Positions 8,171-17,252 of a stretch of 49,116 nucleotides of DNA are shown piece after piece. Position numbers and translations under genes: made by a program. This DNA comes from Cereibacter changlensis JA139 (GTDB lineage Bacteria; Pseudomonadota; Alphaproteobacteria; Rhodobacterales; Rhodobacteraceae), in assembly GCF_003034985.1 (NCBI RefSeq), contig NZ_PZKG01000025.1, positions 1 to 49,116 of the forward strand, given 5' to 3'. Positions within the stretch are counted from its first letter, which is position 1. Each line of letters begins with the position of its first letter. The notes beneath the pieces are model-generated. The model was not told where the DNA came from. It searched no databases and saw only the letters and a program-made list of their open reading frames with translations.

Positions 8171-10624
8171 ATGATTTCCGTCTTCCGCTGGCTTCTCCGC
8201 ATCTTCACCGGGCTCGTGGCGCTGACGCTGGCGGTGGTGCTGATCGGCTATTATTTCCTGTCGCGCTCGCTGCCGGACTACAGCGAGAGCTTCCGGCTGG
8301 AGGGGATTTCGGGCCAGGTCGAGATCGTGCGCAACAACGCCAACGTGCCGCATATTTTCGGGCAGAGCGACGCCGATGTGTTCTATGCCCTGGGTTTCGC
8401 CCATGCGCAGGACCGGCTCTGGCAGATGACGCTGTTGCGCCGCACGGCGCAAGGCCGGCTGTCGGAGGTGTTCGGCGCCCGCACCGCCAAGACCGACGAG
8501 CTGATGCGGCGCTTCGATCTCTACAACCTCGCGCTGCGCTCGGTCGCGGCGCAGGATGCCGAGACCCAAGCGGCGCTGACCGCCTATGCCAAGGGGGTGA
8601 ACGCCTGGATCGGCCAGGTGAACGCCGAGGCGCGCGGGCGCGGCGCGCCGGAGTTCTTCCTGTTCAAGAACGAGATCGCCGTCTGGCAGCCCGCCGACAG
8701 CATCGCCATCATCAAGCTGATGGCGCTGCAGCTGTCGTCGCATGTCGGCTCCGAGGTGCTGCGCGCCCGGCTGTCGCTGATCCTGCCCGATGCGCGGCTG
8801 GCCGACATCCTGCCGGACGATACCAGCCCCGGCGTCACCGCCCTGCCCGATTACGCCAGCCTCGTGCCCGGCGTCACGCCTTCCACCGCGCCGTTGCGGC
8901 AGGCGGCGCAGGAGATGGTCGGGTTTCCGCAGGTCGAGGGCGCCTCGAACGCCTGGGCCGCGGCTCCGGAACGCTCGGCGGCGGGCGGGTCGCTTCTGGC
9001 CAACGATCCGCATCTCGCCTTCACCGCGCCGTCGATCTGGTATCTGGCGCGGTTGCAGCTGTCCTCCGGCGGGGTGATCGGCGCGACCATCCCCGGGGTG
9101 CCGGCGGTGATGATCGGCCGGTCGGATGCGCTCGGCTGGGGCGTCACCTCGGCCTATATGGACGACCAGGACCTGCATGTCGAAGAGGTCAACCAGGAGA
9201 ACACCGAGGAATACCGCACCCCCGACGGCTGGAAGCGGTTCGAGACCCGGCGCTCGATCATCCAGGTGAAGGACGAAGCCCCGGTGACCATCACCCTGCG
9301 CTGGACCGACAACGGCCCGGTGCTGCCCGGCTCGCATTACGACCTCGCCTCGATCACCCCACCTGGCCATGTCGCCTCGCTGTCCTGGACGGCGCTGAGC
9401 GAGGGCGACACCTCGATGACCGCGGCGATGCGGCTGATGCGGGCGCAGAACATCCCCGAGGCGATCGAGGCCGGCCGGCTGTTCGTCGCCCCGGCGCAGA
9501 ACCTGATGCTGGCCGATGCGCAGGGCGTGGCGCTGCAGATGGTCGGGCGGATGCCGTCGCGCGATCCGCGGCACCAGTCGCAGGGCCGGATGCCCTCGCA
9601 GGGCTGGCTGGCGGAGAACCGCTGGAACGGCTTCCTGCCCTATGAGGACAACCCGCGGGTGGAGAACCCGGCGACCGGCATCCTCGGCAACACCAACAAC
9701 AAGACGGTGGACCGGCCCTTCCCGCAGCATGTCTCCTTCGACTGGGGCGACACGCAGCGCATCCAGCGCTGGCTGACGCTGATGAAGACGCGCGAGGTGC
9801 ATACCCGCGAGAGCTTCATCGAGGCGCAGCTGGATACCGTGAGCCCGACGGCGCGGTCGCTCCTGCCGCTGTTCGCGGCCGATCTGTGGTTTACCGGCGA
9901 GGCGGCGCCCGAGGGCACGCCGGAGCGGCTGCGGCAGCGGGCGCTGCAGGTGCTGGCCGAGTGGAACGGCGAGATGAACGAGCATCTGCCGGAGCCGCTG
10001 ATCTACACCGCCTGGGTGCGGGCGCTGCAGGACCGGCTGGTGCGCGACGAGCTGGGGCCGCTGGCCGAAAGCTTCACCCATACCCAGGCCGATTTCATCT
10101 CGCGGGTCTATCGCAACGTCGATGGCGCCGAGGTCTGGTGCGACATCATCCAGTCGGCGGCGATCGAGACCTGCACCGACATCGCCCGCATGGCGCTGGA
10201 CGACGCGCTGCTGAAACTGTCGGAGACCTACGGGCCGAACGTGGAAAGCTGGCGCTGGGGCGACGCGCATCAGGCGGTGCAGGACCATCCGGTCCTGGGC
10301 AACGTGCCGGTGCTGCGCTATTTCGTGAACCTGCGCCAGTCGGTCTCGGGCGGCGACGAGACGCTGATGCGGGCGGTGACCCGCGGTTCGGGGCCGAACC
10401 CCTACGAGAACCTGGCGGGGGCCGGCTATCGCGGGGTCTATGATTTCGCCGATCCGGATTCCTCGGTCTTCATCACCTCGACCGGCCAGTCGGGCCATCC
10501 GCTGAGCCGGTTCTACGACAACCTGGGCGAGCTGTGGCGGCGCGGCGAATACATCCCGATGTCGCTCGATCCGGCGCTGGCCCGGGCGGCGGCGGTGGGG
10601 ATCACCCGGCTCGATCCGCAATGA
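8171..10624 (+). CDS. Penicillin acylase family (Ntn hydrolase) protein, membrane-anchored or exported
   Basis: 817 residues, the normal precursor length. It begins with a hydrophobic segment (residues about 8-28) that serves as signal or anchor, so it acts in the periplasm. Precursors of this family cut themselves to free an N-terminal serine. The expected processing site is visible as G-A-S-N-A-W with Ser259 as the nucleophile, leaving an alpha chain of about 230 residues and a beta chain of about 560. The beta chain contains the typical A-N-D-P-H-L segment about 20 residues after the serine. The family includes penicillin G acylase, cephalosporin acylase and AHL acylases; the substrate here is not determined. 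The stop overlaps the start of the GNAT gene by 4 bases. Confidence 0.88.
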   Translation: MISVFRWLLRIFTGLVALTLAVVLIGYYFLSRSLPDYSESFRLEGISGQVEIVRNNANVPHIFGQSDADVFYALGFAHAQDRLWQMTLLRRTAQGRLSEVFGARTAKTDELMRRFDLYNLALRSVAAQDAETQAALTAYAKGVNAWIGQVNAEARGRGAPEFFLFKNEIAVWQPADSIAIIKLMALQLSSHVGSEVLRARLSLILPDARLADILPDDTSPGVTALPDYASLVPGVTPSTAPLRQAAQEMVGFPQVEGASNAWAAAPERSAAGGSLLANDPHLAFTAPSIWYLARLQLSSGGVIGATIPGVPAVMIGRSDALGWGVTSAYMDDQDLHVEEVNQENTEEYRTPDGWKRFETRRSIIQVKDEAPVTITLRWTDNGPVLPGSHYDLASITPPGHVASLSWTALSEGDTSMTAAMRLMRAQNIPEAIEAGRLFVAPAQNLMLADAQGVALQMVGRMPSRDPRHQSQGRMPSQGWLAENRWNGFLPYEDNPRVENPATGILGNTNNKTVDRPFPQHVSFDWGDTQRIQRWLTLMKTREVHTRESFIEAQLDTVSPTARSLLPLFAADLWFTGEAAPEGTPERLRQRALQVLAEWNGEMNEHLPEPLIYTAWVRALQDRLVRDELGPLAESFTHTQADFISRVYRNVDGAEVWCDIIQSAAIETCTDIARMALDDALLKLSETYGPNVESWRWGDAHQAVQDHPVLGNVPVLRYFVNLRQSVSGGDETLMRAVTRGSGPNPYENLAGAGYRGVYDFADPDSSVFITSTGQSGHPLSRFYDNLGELWRRGEYIPMSLDPALARAAAVGITRLDPQ

Positions 10625-11160
10625 TCCGGACGGCGCGACTGCTGTTGCGCCGGGCCGAGGCGCGCGATCTGGAGGATCTGCATGCCGTCTTCAGCCGGCG
10701 CGAGGCGATGCGCTACTGGTCGCGCCCGCCCTACGAGACGCTGGAGGAGACGCGCGCCTTCCTCGCCAACATGATCACCGCCCCGGCGGAAAGCGCCGAC
10801 GACTTCGTCATCGAGCGCGACGGGCGGGTGATCGGCAAGGCGGGGGCCTGGTCGATCCCGGAGATCGGCTTCATCCTGCATCCCGACCACTGGGGCCAGG
10901 GCATCGGGCGAGAGGCGCTGACCGCCGTTATCGGCCATCTGTTCGCCGCGCATGACATGCGCGAACTGGTGGCCGAGGCCGACCCGCGCAACACCGCCTG
11001 CCTGCGGCTGCTGGCCCGGCTGGGTTTCGGGGAAACCGGCCGGGCCGAGCGGACGATGCAATGGGGCGACGAGTGGTGCGACTCGGTCTATCTCGCCGTG
11101 CCCCGCGACGTCTGGGAAGACGCGCGGGAAAAACGCCTCCGCGATCAGAGTTCGCGGTAG
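10621..11160 (+). CDS. GNAT-family N-acetyltransferase (RimJ/RimL-like)
   Basis: 179 residues. The ATG at 10621 overlaps the acylase stop (ATGA), so translation is coupled. The N-terminus R-T-A-R-L-L-L-R-R and the acetyl-CoA-binding segment H-W-G-Q-G-I-G-R-E-A (near residue 95-104), followed by N-T-A-C-L-R-L-L-A-R-L-G-F-G, mark the group that includes RimJ, RimL and antibiotic or spermidine acetyltransferases. The substrate is unknown. Its 3' end overlaps the 3' end of hflX by 16 bases on the opposite strand. Coupling to an amide hydrolase suggests a shared small-molecule substrate, which is an inference. Confidence 0.85.
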   Translation: MIRTARLLLRRAEARDLEDLHAVFSRREAMRYWSRPPYETLEETRAFLANMITAPAESADDFVIERDGRVIGKAGAWSIPEIGFILHPDHWGQGIGREALTAVIGHLFAAHDMRELVAEADPRNTACLRLLARLGFGETGRAERTMQWGDEWCDSVYLAVPRDVWEDAREKRLRDQSSR

Positions 11161-12467
11161 CGCTTTTCCTGCCGGGCGGTCCAGCGCACGTTCAGCGCAT
11201 AGCCTTCGTCGCTCTGGGTCTCGTCGAGCACCACGCCCTCCTCGTGCAGCCAGGCGCGGCGGCGGCCGTCCTCGAAGCCGAGGGTGAGGCTGCGGTCGGT
11301 CTTCTCCTCGTCGAAGGCGCGGGAGACGGCCTCCAGCAGCTCCTCCAGCCCCTCGCCGGTCAGGGCGGAGAGCGCGAAGGTGGTGTCGGATTTGGCGGCC
11401 TGCGCCACCAGGGCGTCGCGCGCGGCGCCCTCGACCAGATCGAGCTTGTTCCAGATCTCGAACATCGGGGTTCCCGCCTTGACCCCGAGGCTGGAGAGGA
11501 TGTCGGCCACGTCCTTGGCCTGCTCCGCCGTCTCGGGATGCGAGATGTCGCGGACATGCAGGATCAGATCGGCTTCGAGCACCTCTTCCAGCGTGGCGCG
11601 GAAGGCGGCGACGAGCTGGGTCGGCAGGTCGGAGATGAAGCCCACCGTGTCGGAGAGGATGATCTTGCGGCCGGAGGGCAGCGTGACGCCGCGCATGGTC
11701 GGGTCGAGCGTGGCGAAGAGCATGTCCTTGGCCAGCACATCGGCGCCGGTGGCGCGGTTGAAAAGCGTGGACTTGCCGGCGTTGGTGTAGCCCACCAGCG
11801 CCACGATCGGGAACGGCACCTTGCGACGCGAGGCGCGGTGCAGCTCGCGCGTCTTCACGACCTTTTCCAGCTGGCGCTTGATGCGCAGCACCTGATCGTC
11901 GATGGCGCGACGGTCGGCCTCGATCTGGGTCTCGCCGGGGCCGCCGACGAAGCCGAAGCCGCCGCGCTGGCGTTCGAGGTGGGTCCAGGCGCGGACAAGA
12001 CGGGTGCGCTGATAGCTGAGCGCCGCCAGTTCGACCTGCAACCGGCCCTCGTTGGTGCGGGCGCGGTCGGCGAAGATCTCGAGGATGAGCCCGGTCCGGT
12101 CCAGAAGCTTGACGCCCCATTCCTTTTCCAAATTGCGCTGCTGCACCGGCGAGACCGGGCCGTCGACCAGCACGAGGCCGACGTCGAGGCCTTTCAGCCG
12201 GGCCTTCAGCTCCTCGACCTTGCCGGAGCCGAACAGCATGCCGGGCTGGACGCGCGGCAGGCGCACGACTTCCGAGCCGACGACCTCCATCTCGGGGAGC
12301 GCCTCGGCCAGCGAGACGGCTTCGGCGAGGCCGTGTTCGGGCAGCCGGCGGCTGCGGTCGGATTTCAGGTCTGGATGCAGCACATAGGCGCGCATCGGCT
12401 CCGCATGGGTGGAGCCGTCAAAGCCTGTCTCCGGGGCCTCCTCCGCCTCGTCTTCAGGATCTGTCAA
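11145..12467 (-). CDS. hflX: Ribosome-associated GTPase HflX
   Basis: Binds the 50S ribosomal subunit and splits stalled 70S ribosomes. 440 residues from the chosen start. An N-terminal HflX domain (Q-P-G-M-L-F-G-S-G-K, then L-V-D-G-P-V-S-P-V-Q-Q-R-N-L-E) leads into G1 G-Y-T-N-A-G-K-S-T, G3 D-T-V-G-F and G4 N-K-L-D. I chose TTG 12467, one base after the hfq stop, because homologs carry several residues before the conserved R-A-Y-V-L-H-P. The only ATG that fits is at 12395 and would start the protein directly at that motif. The hfq-hflX order is the classical arrangement, and the near-zero spacing implies coupled translation. Confidence 0.93.
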   Translation of the reverse strand: MTDPEDEAEEAPETGFDGSTHAEPMRAYVLHPDLKSDRSRRLPEHGLAEAVSLAEALPEMEVVGSEVVRLPRVQPGMLFGSGKVEELKARLKGLDVGLVLVDGPVSPVQQRNLEKEWGVKLLDRTGLILEIFADRARTNEGRLQVELAALSYQRTRLVRAWTHLERQRGGFGFVGGPGETQIEADRRAIDDQVLRIKRQLEKVVKTRELHRASRRKVPFPIVALVGYTNAGKSTLFNRATGADVLAKDMLFATLDPTMRGVTLPSGRKIILSDTVGFISDLPTQLVAAFRATLEEVLEADLILHVRDISHPETAEQAKDVADILSSLGVKAGTPMFEIWNKLDLVEGAARDALVAQAAKSDTTFALSALTGEGLEELLEAVSRAFDEEKTDRSLTLGFEDGRRRAWLHEEGVVLDETQSDEGYALNVRWTARQEKRYREL

Positions 12468-12468
12468 A

Positions 12469-12702
12469 TCAGTCTTCGCCCTCGTAGAGGTTGATGGGTG
12501 CGCCGGGCATGATGGTGGAAATCGCGTGCTTGTAGACAAGCTGCGACTGACCATCCCGGCGCAGCAGCACACAGAAATTGTCGAACCAGGTGATGACTCC
12601 CTGAAGCTTCACCCCGTTGATCAGAAAGATCGTTACCGGAACCTTCGCCTTGCGGACATGGTTCAGGAAAGCATCCTGCAGGTTTTGTTTATCGGCAGCC
12701 AT
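12469..12702 (-). CDS. hfq: RNA chaperone Hfq
   Basis: Hexameric Sm-like protein that pairs small RNAs with mRNAs. In Rhodobacter-type bacteria it influences nitrogen and oxidative-stress control. 77 residues, the short alphaproteobacterial form without a long C-terminal tail. Sm1 spans [10 protein letters not shown] through W-F-D-N-F, and Sm2 is [10 protein letters not shown]. The N-terminus Q-N-L-Q-D-A-F-L-N carries the conserved Gln and Asn-type residues. The leader immediately upstream is very A-rich. It is followed by hflX, and preceded, after 165 bases, by trkH on the same strand. Confidence 0.97.
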   Translation of the reverse strand: MAADKQNLQDAFLNHVRKAKVPVTIFLINGVKLQGVITWFDNFCVLLRRDGQSQLVYKHAISTIMPGAPINLYEGED

Positions 12703-12722
12703 TGTTTTTTTGCCTTTTTTTA
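12703..12722 (-). promoter_or_regulatory. A-rich hfq leader with embedded ribosome site
   Basis: Read on the minus strand, the 20 bases before the hfq ATG are two runs of seven A separated by GGC. The first run plus GG forms the ribosome site. Hfq binds A-rich RNA on its distal face, so self-binding here could limit its own translation. The sequence is seen; the regulation is an inference from hfq autoregulation in other bacteria. Confidence 0.4.
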
Positions 12723-12867
12723 TCGACGCGTCTTGGTCCTCGTTCCCCCGGCTGCAATCCGACGGTGGAAATTTAAGTATGAAACGGACGGGCCGGAGAT
12801 TCCAGCCCCAAAATCAGCCCGTTACCCCGCCTGCGCTTTTCCGCGCCCCGGGCGGCGCCCGGTGGGC

Positions 12868-14379
12868 TCAGCGCCGCCAGCTGGCCGGGGCCAGAAGCGC
12901 CAGGATGGCCAGCGTCTCCATCCGCCCCAGCACCATGGCGGCGGCGGCGATCAGCTTGGCCGCGGCGTCGAGCTCCTGCCAGCCGATCGGGGTTTCGACC
13001 GCCATGGCGGCCAAGGGGCCGGTGGTGGTGAGGGCGGCGATGGTCAGCACCATGGCGGGCTCGAACTGCAATCCGGTCAGGGTCAACGCTGCGGTGACCA
13101 CGGCGATGCTGAAGGCGAAAAGCATGAAGAAGATCCAGGCGACATAGGCCCCCTCGCGCCTGAGCCGCCGCGCCACCGGGCCCTTGCCGCCGATCGAGGA
13201 GGGATGCACGATCCGCTCCAGCTCGCGCTCGGCGTGGCGGTAGAGCGCGTAGACGCGCAGCAGCTTCACCCCGCCCGCCGTGGTGGCGACGCCGCCGCCG
13301 ACGATGGCGAGGCCGAGGAGGATCAGCCCCGGCGTGCCGAGGCCGGACCAGTCCTGCGAGCTGGCCCAGGAGCGGGACTCGAAGCCTGTGGTGGTGAGGA
13401 AGGACAGGGTGGTGAAGAGCCCGCCCCACATCGCCTGCCCGCCCGCGCCGAGGTTCTGCACCTCCTCGGTCTCGATGGCGCCGATCCAGTGGCGCAGGAA
13501 CAGGACCAGCGGCACGCCGATCAGCAGGAAGGCGGCCAGCTGCACCTCGGGGTCGCGGCCGATCTTGGTGCTGCGGTCCACCATCAGCGCCCCCGGCATC
13601 AGCCGGCGCGAGACGGCGGCGAAGAGGAAGATGAAGATCATCAGCTCGCCCATGAAGCCGGACTGGCCGCCGGAGAGCCCGCCGGAGGGCGAGATGCCGC
13701 TGGTCGAGAGCGTCGACATGGCGTGGCAGATCGCGGTCAGCCCGTTGTCGCCCGCCAGCAGCAGGAGCACCCAGAGCATGCCGGTGAGCCCGGCATAGGC
13801 CGGGAACAGCAGCGTGGCGTGGCGCAGCATCCGCTCGCTCGGATCGGCGATCCGGGTGATCTGCGCCGCGTTGCCGCGACCCGGCACCTTGCCCGAGATC
13901 ACCTCGACCCCGCCGAGGCTCAGGGGCGCGAGCACCGCCACCGCCGCCACCAGCACGTAGAAGCCGCCGAGCCAGCCGACCAGCGCCCGCCACAGATGCA
14001 CCGAGGGCGGCAGCCGCCCCGGCTCGCCGAACAGCGTGGCGCCGGTGGTGGTGAAGGAGGAGATCATCTCGAACCAGGCGTCGGTGAAGCCGGTGGAGGG
14101 CACCGCCTGTTCGAAGGGCACCGCGAACATCAGCGGCAGCACCAGATAGGAGGCGACCAGCGTGCCCAGATGGCCCTGCGCCGCCGGGCGCGTGGGCCGG
14201 TTGGCGGTGGCGATGCCGATCATCGCCACCAGCAGCAGGAAAACCGTGCCGCCGTAGAAGAACGGCCGGGCGATCTCGTGCTGGCGGGTGGCGAGCGCAT
14301 GGGCGGCGGGGATGTACATCGCCACCGCGCCGATCGCCATCAGCACCACCATCAGCGGCAGGGAGCGCAGCCTGTGCAT
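12868..14379 (-). CDS. trkH: Trk-type potassium uptake channel TrkH
   Basis: Membrane pore subunit for K+ uptake, 503 residues. Four repeated M1-P-M2 units are marked by selectivity-filter strings: S-S-F-T-T-T-G-A-T, S-T-L-S-T-S-G-I-S, S-F-L-T-T-T-G-F-E and A-A-L-T-T-T-G-P-L. The last T-T-G-P filter departs from the common T-x-G-x(N) form, as is usual for the fourth repeat. The gene starts 2 bases after trkA ends, so the two form one unit: TrkA is the nucleotide-gated cytoplasmic ring, TrkH the pore. Downstream lies a short GC hairpin (CCGGGC-GCC-GCCCGG near 12858) without a T run. Confidence 0.95.
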   Translation of the reverse strand: MHRLRSLPLMVVLMAIGAVAMYIPAAHALATRQHEIARPFFYGGTVFLLLVAMIGIATANRPTRPAAQGHLGTLVASYLVLPLMFAVPFEQAVPSTGFTDAWFEMISSFTTTGATLFGEPGRLPPSVHLWRALVGWLGGFYVLVAAVAVLAPLSLGGVEVISGKVPGRGNAAQITRIADPSERMLRHATLLFPAYAGLTGMLWVLLLLAGDNGLTAICHAMSTLSTSGISPSGGLSGGQSGFMGELMIFIFLFAAVSRRLMPGALMVDRSTKIGRDPEVQLAAFLLIGVPLVLFLRHWIGAIETEEVQNLGAGGQAMWGGLFTTLSFLTTTGFESRSWASSQDWSGLGTPGLILLGLAIVGGGVATTAGGVKLLRVYALYRHAERELERIVHPSSIGGKGPVARRLRREGAYVAWIFFMLFAFSIAVVTAALTLTGLQFEPAMVLTIAALTTTGPLAAMAVETPIGWQELDAAAKLIAAAAMVLGRMETLAILALLAPASWRR

Positions 14380-14381
14380 CG

Positions 14382-15758
14382 TCAGAAGAAATCGATGGAG
14401 ACCTGCAACAGGCGCTCCACCTCGGGCACGTCCTTGGTCATGGCGAAGAGCGCGATGACGTCGCCCTCCTCGACCCTGAGGTCGCCGGTGGGTTTCAGCA
14501 CCCGATCGCCCTTCATCACCGCGCCGACCAGCACGCCTTCGGGAAAGTCGATGTCGCGGATGTGGCGCCCGGCGAGCGAGGAGGTGGAGAGCACCTGCGC
14601 CTCGATCACCTCGGCCTCGGCGTCGCCGATGGAATAGATCGCCCGCACCCGGCCATGCCGGATGTGGCGCAGGATCGAGCTGACCGTGGTGGCGCGCGGG
14701 TTGATGTAGGCGTCGATGTCCAAGGGCCCCATCAGAGGCACCAGCGTGGGGTCGTTCACCAACACGATGGCCATCGGGCAGCCGGCCATCTTGGCCCGGA
14801 CCGCGACGAGGAGGTTGGTCTTATCGTCGTCGGTCACCGCCAGCACCGCGTCGGCGCGGTCGATGTTGGCCTCCATCAAGAGGTCCATGTCGAGCCCGTC
14901 ACCATGCAGAACGATGGTGCGGTCCAGACCGTCGGCGGCCTCCTCGGCGCGGGCGCGGTTCTTCTCGATCATCTTCACCCGCACCCGGTCGGTGCGCGCC
15001 TCCAGCGCCTTGGCGACCTGCAGGCCGACATTGCCGCCGCCGATGACGATGATCCGCTCCTGCTTCTTCGTGGCCTTGCCGAAGATGTCGAGCGTGCGGG
15101 TCATGTCTTCGTTGTGGACGAAGACATAGATCTGGTCGCCGGCGAAGAGCTGGTCGCCCGGCTCCGGCACGAAGAGCCGGTCCTCGCGCCGCACGCCGAC
15201 GACGATGGCGCGCAGGCTGGCGAAGAGGTCGTTCAGCTGGCGCAGCGGCGTGTTCAGGACGGGGCAATCCTCGTCCAGCGCGATGCCCAAGAGCTGCGCC
15301 TTGCCGCCCATGAAGCTTTCGGTATCGAAGGTCGCGGGGGCGGCCAACCGCTGCAGCGCCGCCTCGGCCACCTCGCGCTCGGGCGAGATCACCACGTCGA
15401 TCGGCAGGTGCGAGCTGCGGTAGAGATCGGCGTAGATCGCGTCGAGATAGCTTTGCGAGCGCAGCCGGGCGATCTTGCGGGTGATGCCGAAGATCGAATG
15501 GGCCACCTGACAGGTGACCATGTTCACCTCGTCGGAATGGGTGGCGGCGATGATCATGTCGGCGTCGCGCGCGCCGGCGCGGTCCAGCACGTCGGGATGC
15601 GAGGCGAAGCCGACCACGCCCTGCACGTCCAGCGTGTCGGTGGCGCGGCGCACGAGATCGGCGTTGAAATCGACCACCGTCACGTCGTTGCGTTCGCCCG
15701 ACAGGTGGCGGGCGATCTGCCAGCCGACCTGCCCGCCGCCGCAGATGATGACCTTCAT
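14382..15758 (-). CDS. trkA: Trk system potassium uptake regulatory protein TrkA
   Basis: Cytoplasmic gating subunit, 458 residues, with two tandem RCK (TrkA-N plus TrkA-C) units. The first nucleotide-binding motif is C-G-G-G-Q-V-G at residues 6-12; the second is I-G-G-G-N-V-G-L near 240. A GGAGG ribosome site lies 7 bases before the ATG. The order ntrX-trkA-trkH-hfq is conserved in alphaproteobacteria and links nitrogen signalling with K+ homeostasis. The 75 bases between ntrX and trkA contain no strong terminator, so read-through from ntrYX is possible. Confidence 0.95.
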   Translation of the reverse strand: MKVIICGGGQVGWQIARHLSGERNDVTVVDFNADLVRRATDTLDVQGVVGFASHPDVLDRAGARDADMIIAATHSDEVNMVTCQVAHSIFGITRKIARLRSQSYLDAIYADLYRSSHLPIDVVISPEREVAEAALQRLAAPATFDTESFMGGKAQLLGIALDEDCPVLNTPLRQLNDLFASLRAIVVGVRREDRLFVPEPGDQLFAGDQIYVFVHNEDMTRTLDIFGKATKKQERIIVIGGGNVGLQVAKALEARTDRVRVKMIEKNRARAEEAADGLDRTIVLHGDGLDMDLLMEANIDRADAVLAVTDDDKTNLLVAVRAKMAGCPMAIVLVNDPTLVPLMGPLDIDAYINPRATTVSSILRHIRHGRVRAIYSIGDAEAEVIEAQVLSTSSLAGRHIRDIDFPEGVLVGAVMKGDRVLKPTGDLRVEEGDVIALFAMTKDVPEVERLLQVSIDFF

Positions 15759-15833
15759 TGTGCGGCCTCCGAATATCCAGCTGCGGTCTGCTTGGCAGAG
15801 CGGCGGCGCGAGGTCAATCGCGGCGCCTGTGGA

Positions 15834-17252
15834 TCAGAGATCCACCTCTTCCTCCTCGTCGTCCAGCCGCGCCATCCGCCCGCCCGCCTTGGCGGTGGTG
15901 ACCACGCCCAGCGACTTCAGCTTGCGGTGCAGCGCCGAGCGTTCCATGCCGACGAAGCTCGCGGTGCGGCTGATGTTGCCGCCGAAGCGGTTGATCTGGG
16001 TCAGCAGGTATTCGCGCTCGAAGAGCTCGCGCGCCTCGCGCAACGGCAGGGTGGCCAGCGCGCCGCCCAGCACCAGCCGGCCCTCGCCCTCGCTCTGGGT
16101 GTCGCGGCCCGGCAGCTCGCGCGCCTCGATGGGGCCCGGCCCGTCGCCGAGGATCAGCACCCGCTCGATCACGTTGCGTAGCTGGCGCACGTTGCCAGGC
16201 CAGTGCATCGTCTGCAGCATCGCCTCGGCGTCGGGCGAGAGGCTGCGCAGCGGCAGGCCTTGGGTGCGGTGGAACATGTCGATGAAATGCCGGGTCAGTT
16301 CCGGAATGTCCTCGCGCCGCTCCTCCAGCGAGGGCACGGCGATCGGCACCACGTTCAGCCGGTCGTAGAGCTCCTGCCGGAAGCGACCGGCGGCGATCTC
16401 GCTGCGCAGGTCGCGGGTAGTGGAGGAGATGACGCGCAGGTCGACCCGCACCTTGTCGGCGCCGCCGAGCCGGGTGAACTGCTGCTCGACCAGCACCCGC
16501 AGGATCTTCGACTGGGTGCCGAGCGGCATGTCGGCCACCTCGTCGAAATAGATCATCCCGCCATGCGCCTGTTCCAGCATGCCCGGCTCGACGCCGCGCT
16601 CCGGCGTCTCGCGGCCGAAGAGCACCTCCTCCATCCGCTCGGGCTCCACCGCGGCCGAGGAGACCGAGATGAACGAGGCCGAGGCGCGGTTGGAATTGGT
16701 GTGGATATAGCGCGCGGCCATCTCCTTGCCGGAACCTGCCGGGCCGGTCAGCATCACGCGGCCGTTGGATTTCGTCACCTTCTCCAGCTGCGCCTTCAGC
16801 GTCTTGAAGGCGGGCGAGCCGCCCAGCATCTCGGATGCCGTCACGTCGCGGCGGCGCAGCTCGCTGTTCTCGCGCCGCAGCCGCGAGGTTTCCATGGCGC
16901 GGGCGACCACGACCATCAGCTGGTCGATGTTGAACGGCTTCTCGATGAAGTCATAGGCGCCCTGCTTGATCGCGGCCACCGCAATCTCGATGTTGCCATG
17001 GCCCGAGATGATGACCACCGGCACATCCGGGTTGTCGCGCTTCACCGTCTTCAGGATGTCGATCCCGTCCATCCGGCTGTCCTTCAGCCAGATGTCGAGG
17101 ATCATCAGCGACGGCGGCTCGGCGTTGATCTCGGCCATGCAGTCGTCGGAATTTCCGGCGAGCCGGACCTGGAAACCCTCGTCGCGCAGGATGTCTCCGA
17201 TCAGTTCGCGGATGTCGCGTTCGTCGTCAACGATCAGGATGCTGCTCATCAT
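15834..17252 (-). CDS. ntrX: Nitrogen-assimilation response regulator NtrX, GAFTGA-less
   Basis: Partner of NtrY. 472 residues: receiver domain (phospho-acceptor D53 in L-D-I-W), AAA+ domain with Walker A G-P-A-G-S-G-K-E and Walker B I-Y-F-D-E-V-A-D, and a C-terminal Fis-type helix-turn-helix ending in S-A-L-H-R-K-L-K-S-L-G. Where sigma-54 activators have GAFTGA, this protein reads F-G-R-E-T-P-E-R-G-V-E-P-G-M before L-E-Q-A-H-G-G, so the sigma-54 contact loop is absent. It is therefore probably a DNA-binding regulator acting with another sigma factor. The start overlaps the ntrY stop by 4 bases. The C-terminus is acidic (D-D-E-E-E-E-V-D-L). Confidence 0.94.
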   Translation of the reverse strand: MMSSILIVDDERDIRELIGDILRDEGFQVRLAGNSDDCMAEINAEPPSLMILDIWLKDSRMDGIDILKTVKRDNPDVPVVIISGHGNIEIAVAAIKQGAYDFIEKPFNIDQLMVVVARAMETSRLRRENSELRRRDVTASEMLGGSPAFKTLKAQLEKVTKSNGRVMLTGPAGSGKEMAARYIHTNSNRASASFISVSSAAVEPERMEEVLFGRETPERGVEPGMLEQAHGGMIYFDEVADMPLGTQSKILRVLVEQQFTRLGGADKVRVDLRVISSTTRDLRSEIAAGRFRQELYDRLNVVPIAVPSLEERREDIPELTRHFIDMFHRTQGLPLRSLSPDAEAMLQTMHWPGNVRQLRNVIERVLILGDGPGPIEARELPGRDTQSEGEGRLVLGGALATLPLREARELFEREYLLTQINRFGGNISRTASFVGMERSALHRKLKSLGVVTTAKAGGRMARLDDEEEEVDL

